Shown here piece after piece: positions 22,326 through 24,989 of a DNA stretch of 24,989 nt. The DNA lies in the NCBI GenBank assembly GCA_934157205.1, contig CAKPHJ010000018.1, forward strand, positions 1 to 24,989, given 5' to 3'. Positions within the stretch are counted from its first letter, which is position 1; every line of letters starts with the position of its first letter. This stretch comes from an uncultured Clostridia bacterium. GTDB lineage: Bacteria; Bacillota; Clostridia; TANB77; CAG-508. The notes beneath the pieces are model-generated. The model saw only the letters and a program-made list of their open reading frames with translations. It did not search any database and had not been told where the DNA came from. The position numbers and the translations under genes were made by a program.

Positions 22326-24989
22326 TTAGTCTATTTCCAAAAATTTCTTTAAGAATTTTCCTGTATAACTCTTTTCATTTTTGCATATTTGCTCTGGTGT
22401 TCCTACAGCTATAACTTCTCCACCAGCCTCTCCACCTTCTGGTCCTAAATCTATAATATGATCACATGTTTTTATAAGATCTAAATTATGTTCTATTACT
22501 ATTATTGTATTTCCAGTATCAACTAGTCTTTGTAAAATGTCTACTAATCTATGAACATCTGCAACATGTAATCCTGTTGTTGGCTCATCTAAAATATATA
22601 GAGTTTTTCCTGTAGCTCTTTTTGATAATTCTGTTGCTAATTTTACTCTTTGTGCTTCACCACCAGACAATGTTGTAGAAGGTTGTCCAAGTTTTATATA
22701 ACCTAATCCAACATCATATAATGTTTGAATTTTTTGTTTTATTTTTGGTATTTTATCAAAGAAATTTAGTGCTTCTTCAACTGTCATATCAAGAACGTCT
22801 GCAATTGTTTTTCCTTTATATTTTACTTCTAATGTTTCTCTGTTATATCTCTTACCTTTGCAAACTTCACATGGTACATAAATATCTGGTAAAAAGTGCA
22901 TTTCTATTTTGTGTACACCATCACCATTACAACTTTCACATCTACCTCCTGCTACATTGAAGCTAAATCTACCTTTTTGATATCCACGTAATTTAGCTTC
23001 TTCAGTCATAGCAAAAATATCTCTTATGATGTCAAATACTCCTGTATATGTCGCTGGATTTGAACGTGGAGTTCTTCCAATTGGTGACTGATCTATATTT
23101 ATTATTTTATCTATATTTTCTAATCCTTTTATTTTTTTGCATTTCCCTGGTTTTTCGTTTGAACCATTCAATTCTTTGGCTATAGTTTTATATAAAACTT
23201 CATTAACTAAAGTAGATTTTCCAGAACCTGAAACCCCTGTTACACAAGTAAATACTCCAAGTGGGAATTTAACACTTATGTTTTTTAAATTGTTTTGACT
23301 AGCTGATTGAACTTCTATTACTTTGTTTTTTATACATTTTCTTCTTTTTTTAGGAACAGGAATTTTTTTTCTTCCACTTAAATATTGTCCAGTTATAGAA
23401 TTTTCAACATTTTTTATTTCTTCTGCAGTACCGTTGTGCCATTACTTTTCCACCATGTGTTCCAGCTCCAGGTCCAATATCTATAATTTGATCTGCTGCA
23501 TACATGGTGTCTTCGTCATGTTCAACAACAATTAGTGTATTTCCTAAGTCTCTTAGTTTTTTAAGTGTTGCTAATAGTTTATCATTGTCTCTTTGATGTA
23601 ATCCGTATACTTGGTTCATCTAATATATATAAGACTCCTGTAAGTCCAGAACCAATTTGTGTTGCTAAACGTATTCTTTGAGCTTCTCCACCTGATAATG
23701 TTCCACTACTTCTTGATAATGTTAAATATTCAAGTCCAACATCCATTAAAAATTGAAGTCTTTGGTTTATTTCTTTAAGAATTAATTCAGATATCATAGC
23801 TTGTGTTTTTGTTAATTCTATTTTATTTAAATATTCCTTTATTTTATTTATTGGCATATCTGTTAATTCATTTATGTTTTTGTCACCAATTTTTATTGAT
23901 AAAATTTCTGGTTTTAACCTTGCTCCATGGCATGTATAACAAGGTGCATTGCTCATGTACATTTCATAAAAATCTCTCATACCTTGAGATTTTGTTTCAC
24001 TATGGCGTCTATCTAGTGTTGGTAAAACACCTTCAAAAGGAGCTGTGAATTTTCTTGTTCCTATTGGAGATTGATATTCAAAATCAATTTTTTCATTTCC
24101 TGTGCCATATAGTATTTTTTCTAAAAATTCTCTTGGTAGATCTTTTATTCTCTTATTTTTAATTTCAACACCATAATGTTTTGCTATACTTTCAAAATAC
24201 ATTTTTGCCATGGTGTCTCCTCTTTTCATTGTACTAGATCCAAATGCTTTTATTCCGTCATAAAGTGTTTTATTTTTGTCTGGAATTATTAAATCTTCAT
24301 CCATTTTCATTAAATAACCTATTCCTGTACATGTTGGGCATGCACCAAATGGATTATTAAATGAAAACATTCTAGGTGTTAATTCTGGAAAACTAAATCC
24401 ACAGTCAGGGCAAGCATAATTGCAACTATATAAAACTGGTTTTTGCCCTATAATATCTACTAATACTAAATTATTTGCATGTTTTAAAGCTGTTTCTACA
24501 GATTCTGTTAATCTACTAACTATGTCTGGTTTAACAACTAATCTGTCTACAACAAGTTCTACATCGTGTTTTTTCTTTCTGTCTAATTCAATATCATCAG
24601 AAAGTTCGTATACTTCTCCATCTATTCTAACTCTAACAAATCCTTCTTTTTGAAAACTTTCTAATTGTTTTGTGAATTCTCCTTTTCTTCCTCTAACAAC
24701 AGGTGCTAAAATTTGAATTTTAGTACCTTCTTCAATTTTCATAATATTATCTACTATTTGATCAATTGTTTGTTTTTCGATTTTTTTATGGCAATTTGGG
24801 CAATATGGTACTCCTATTCTGGCATATAAAAGACGAATATAGTCATATATTTCTGTTACTGTTCCAACAGTTGAACGAGGATTTTTGGATGTTGTTTTTT
24901 GATCAATTGAAATTGCAGGAGAAAGGCCATCTATTCTGTCTACATCTGGTTTTTCCATTAATCCTAAAAATTGCCTTGCATATGAAGAT
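22326..24989 (-). CDS. uvrA: Excinuclease ABC subunit A, partial, interrupted twice by +1 shifts at CGG
   Basis: UvrA finds bulky DNA lesions and loads UvrB in nucleotide excision repair. The gene runs past the right edge; the first visible residues (SYARQFLGLMEKPDVD) correspond to about residue 80 of the family. Visible parts are a zinc module (CPNC and CPDCG/CPTC), the first ABC signature GTLSGGEAQRIRLA with Walker B LYILDEPS, the second Walker A GVSGSGKST, a C-terminal zinc finger (CESCNGDG, CEVCKGKR), and the second signature TTLSGGEAQRVKLA with LYILDEPTTGLH. Two frame breaks occur at CGG (23605-23603 and 23433-23431). Skipping each C gives DEPSI-GLHQRDND and VMAQ-GTAEEIKNVE, both as in homologues, and joins all three pieces into one frame. 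The apparent starts at 24958, 23619 and 23171 are internal methionines. Confidence 0.93.
23431..23433 (-). other. Frameshift site 2 in uvrA: in-frame CGG, +1
   Basis: The context is GCA-CAA-CGG-TAC in the incoming frame. Skipping the C gives GCA-CAA-GGT-ACT-GCA (A Q G T A). Otherwise a stop follows nine codons later. This is the only site followed by T rather than A. Confidence 0.85.
23603..23605 (-). other. Frameshift site 1 in uvrA: in-frame CGG, +1
   Basis: The context is AGT-ATA-CGG-ATT in frame 0. Skipping the C gives AGT-ATA-GGA-TTA-CAT (S I G L H), the invariant sequence after the first Walker B. Otherwise a stop follows within seven codons. Confidence 0.85.

Noticed and set aside
9889..23605. 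Explaining the broken rel, recJ, accD and uvrA frames as random sequencing or assembly errors
   Set aside because: All five are single extra C bases before GG in non-homopolymer contexts, all in the same direction, all in frame as CGG, and none elsewhere. Random indels would include deletions, homopolymer sites and other codons. A systematic artefact remains possible only if raw reads show it.
23404..23619. A separate small ABC protein between two uvrA pieces
   Set aside because: Its start is an internal methionine in the wrong frame just before GLHQRD; the piece is the middle of uvrA between the two CGG sites.
8409..24989. Calling these genes pseudogenes
   Set aside because: The sequence after each break is fully conserved in motif and length, with no other stops or indels, and the genes are core functions.
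1..24989. CRISPR array, tRNA or rRNA genes, phage or conjugative modules
   Set aside because: No regularly spaced repeats, no tRNA cloverleaf that I could recognise, and no integrase, capsid or relaxase genes were seen.

Overview
The window looks like a chromosomal segment of a very AT-rich, anaerobic, endospore-forming member of the Clostridia. The evidence is gene content (class III anaerobic ribonucleotide reductase, MurT/GatD, the spore protease GPR, a YtxC-like sporulation protein) and base composition. Gene order is ordinary housekeeping apart from one island around 20.0-21.3 kb that is richer in G and C.

Layout. 1-231: tail of an Rpn-type nuclease/transposase gene cut by the left edge. 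582-2753: murT-gatD (+), peptidoglycan amidation. 2885-5011: nrdD (-), divergent from a Crp/Fnr regulator at 5455-6081 (+). 6082-6366: a long folded inverted-repeat element between convergent crp and hisS. 12333-6353: recJ, rel, a metallo-beta-lactamase-fold hydrolase and hisS (all -). 12484-12687: a small zinc-finger protein (-). 15235-12780: accD-accA-fabI (-), fatty-acid initiation and elongation. 15493-18130: a lysine-rich DUF4912 protein and a GH57 branching enzyme (+). 18352-19203: ytxC-like (+). 19261-19923: a membrane-anchored protein (-). 20266-21186: a MYG1-family gene (+), probably imported. 22240-21302: gpr (-). 24989-22326: uvrA (-), cut by the right edge.

Main observation. Four conserved genes (rel, recJ, accD, uvrA) are each broken by a frame change, uvrA twice. 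All five breaks are the same event. Each lies at an in-frame CGG codon, and skipping the C so that the ribosome reads GGA or GGT (Gly) restores the conserved protein exactly. Reading every recognised gene in the window by eye, I found no other in-frame CGG in roughly 7,300 codons; every other CGG triplet is out of frame. This is not what random sequencing error or gene decay looks like. It suggests that CGG has no normal Arg reading in this organism and acts as a +1 frameshift signal, or that CGGN is read as a four-base Gly codon.

Other signals. A small H-type pseudoknot motif occurs three times, just ahead of the ribosome-binding sites of gatD, crp and hisS, with compensatory changes in one stem. 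Two identical-geometry operators (GTTGC-N4-GCAAC) sit in the nrdD/crp intergenic region, one at about -40 of nrdD and one over the crp -35. The crp/hisS inverted-repeat element has a related end next to the MYG1 gene. gpr has a forespore-type promoter inside a terminator-like hairpin.
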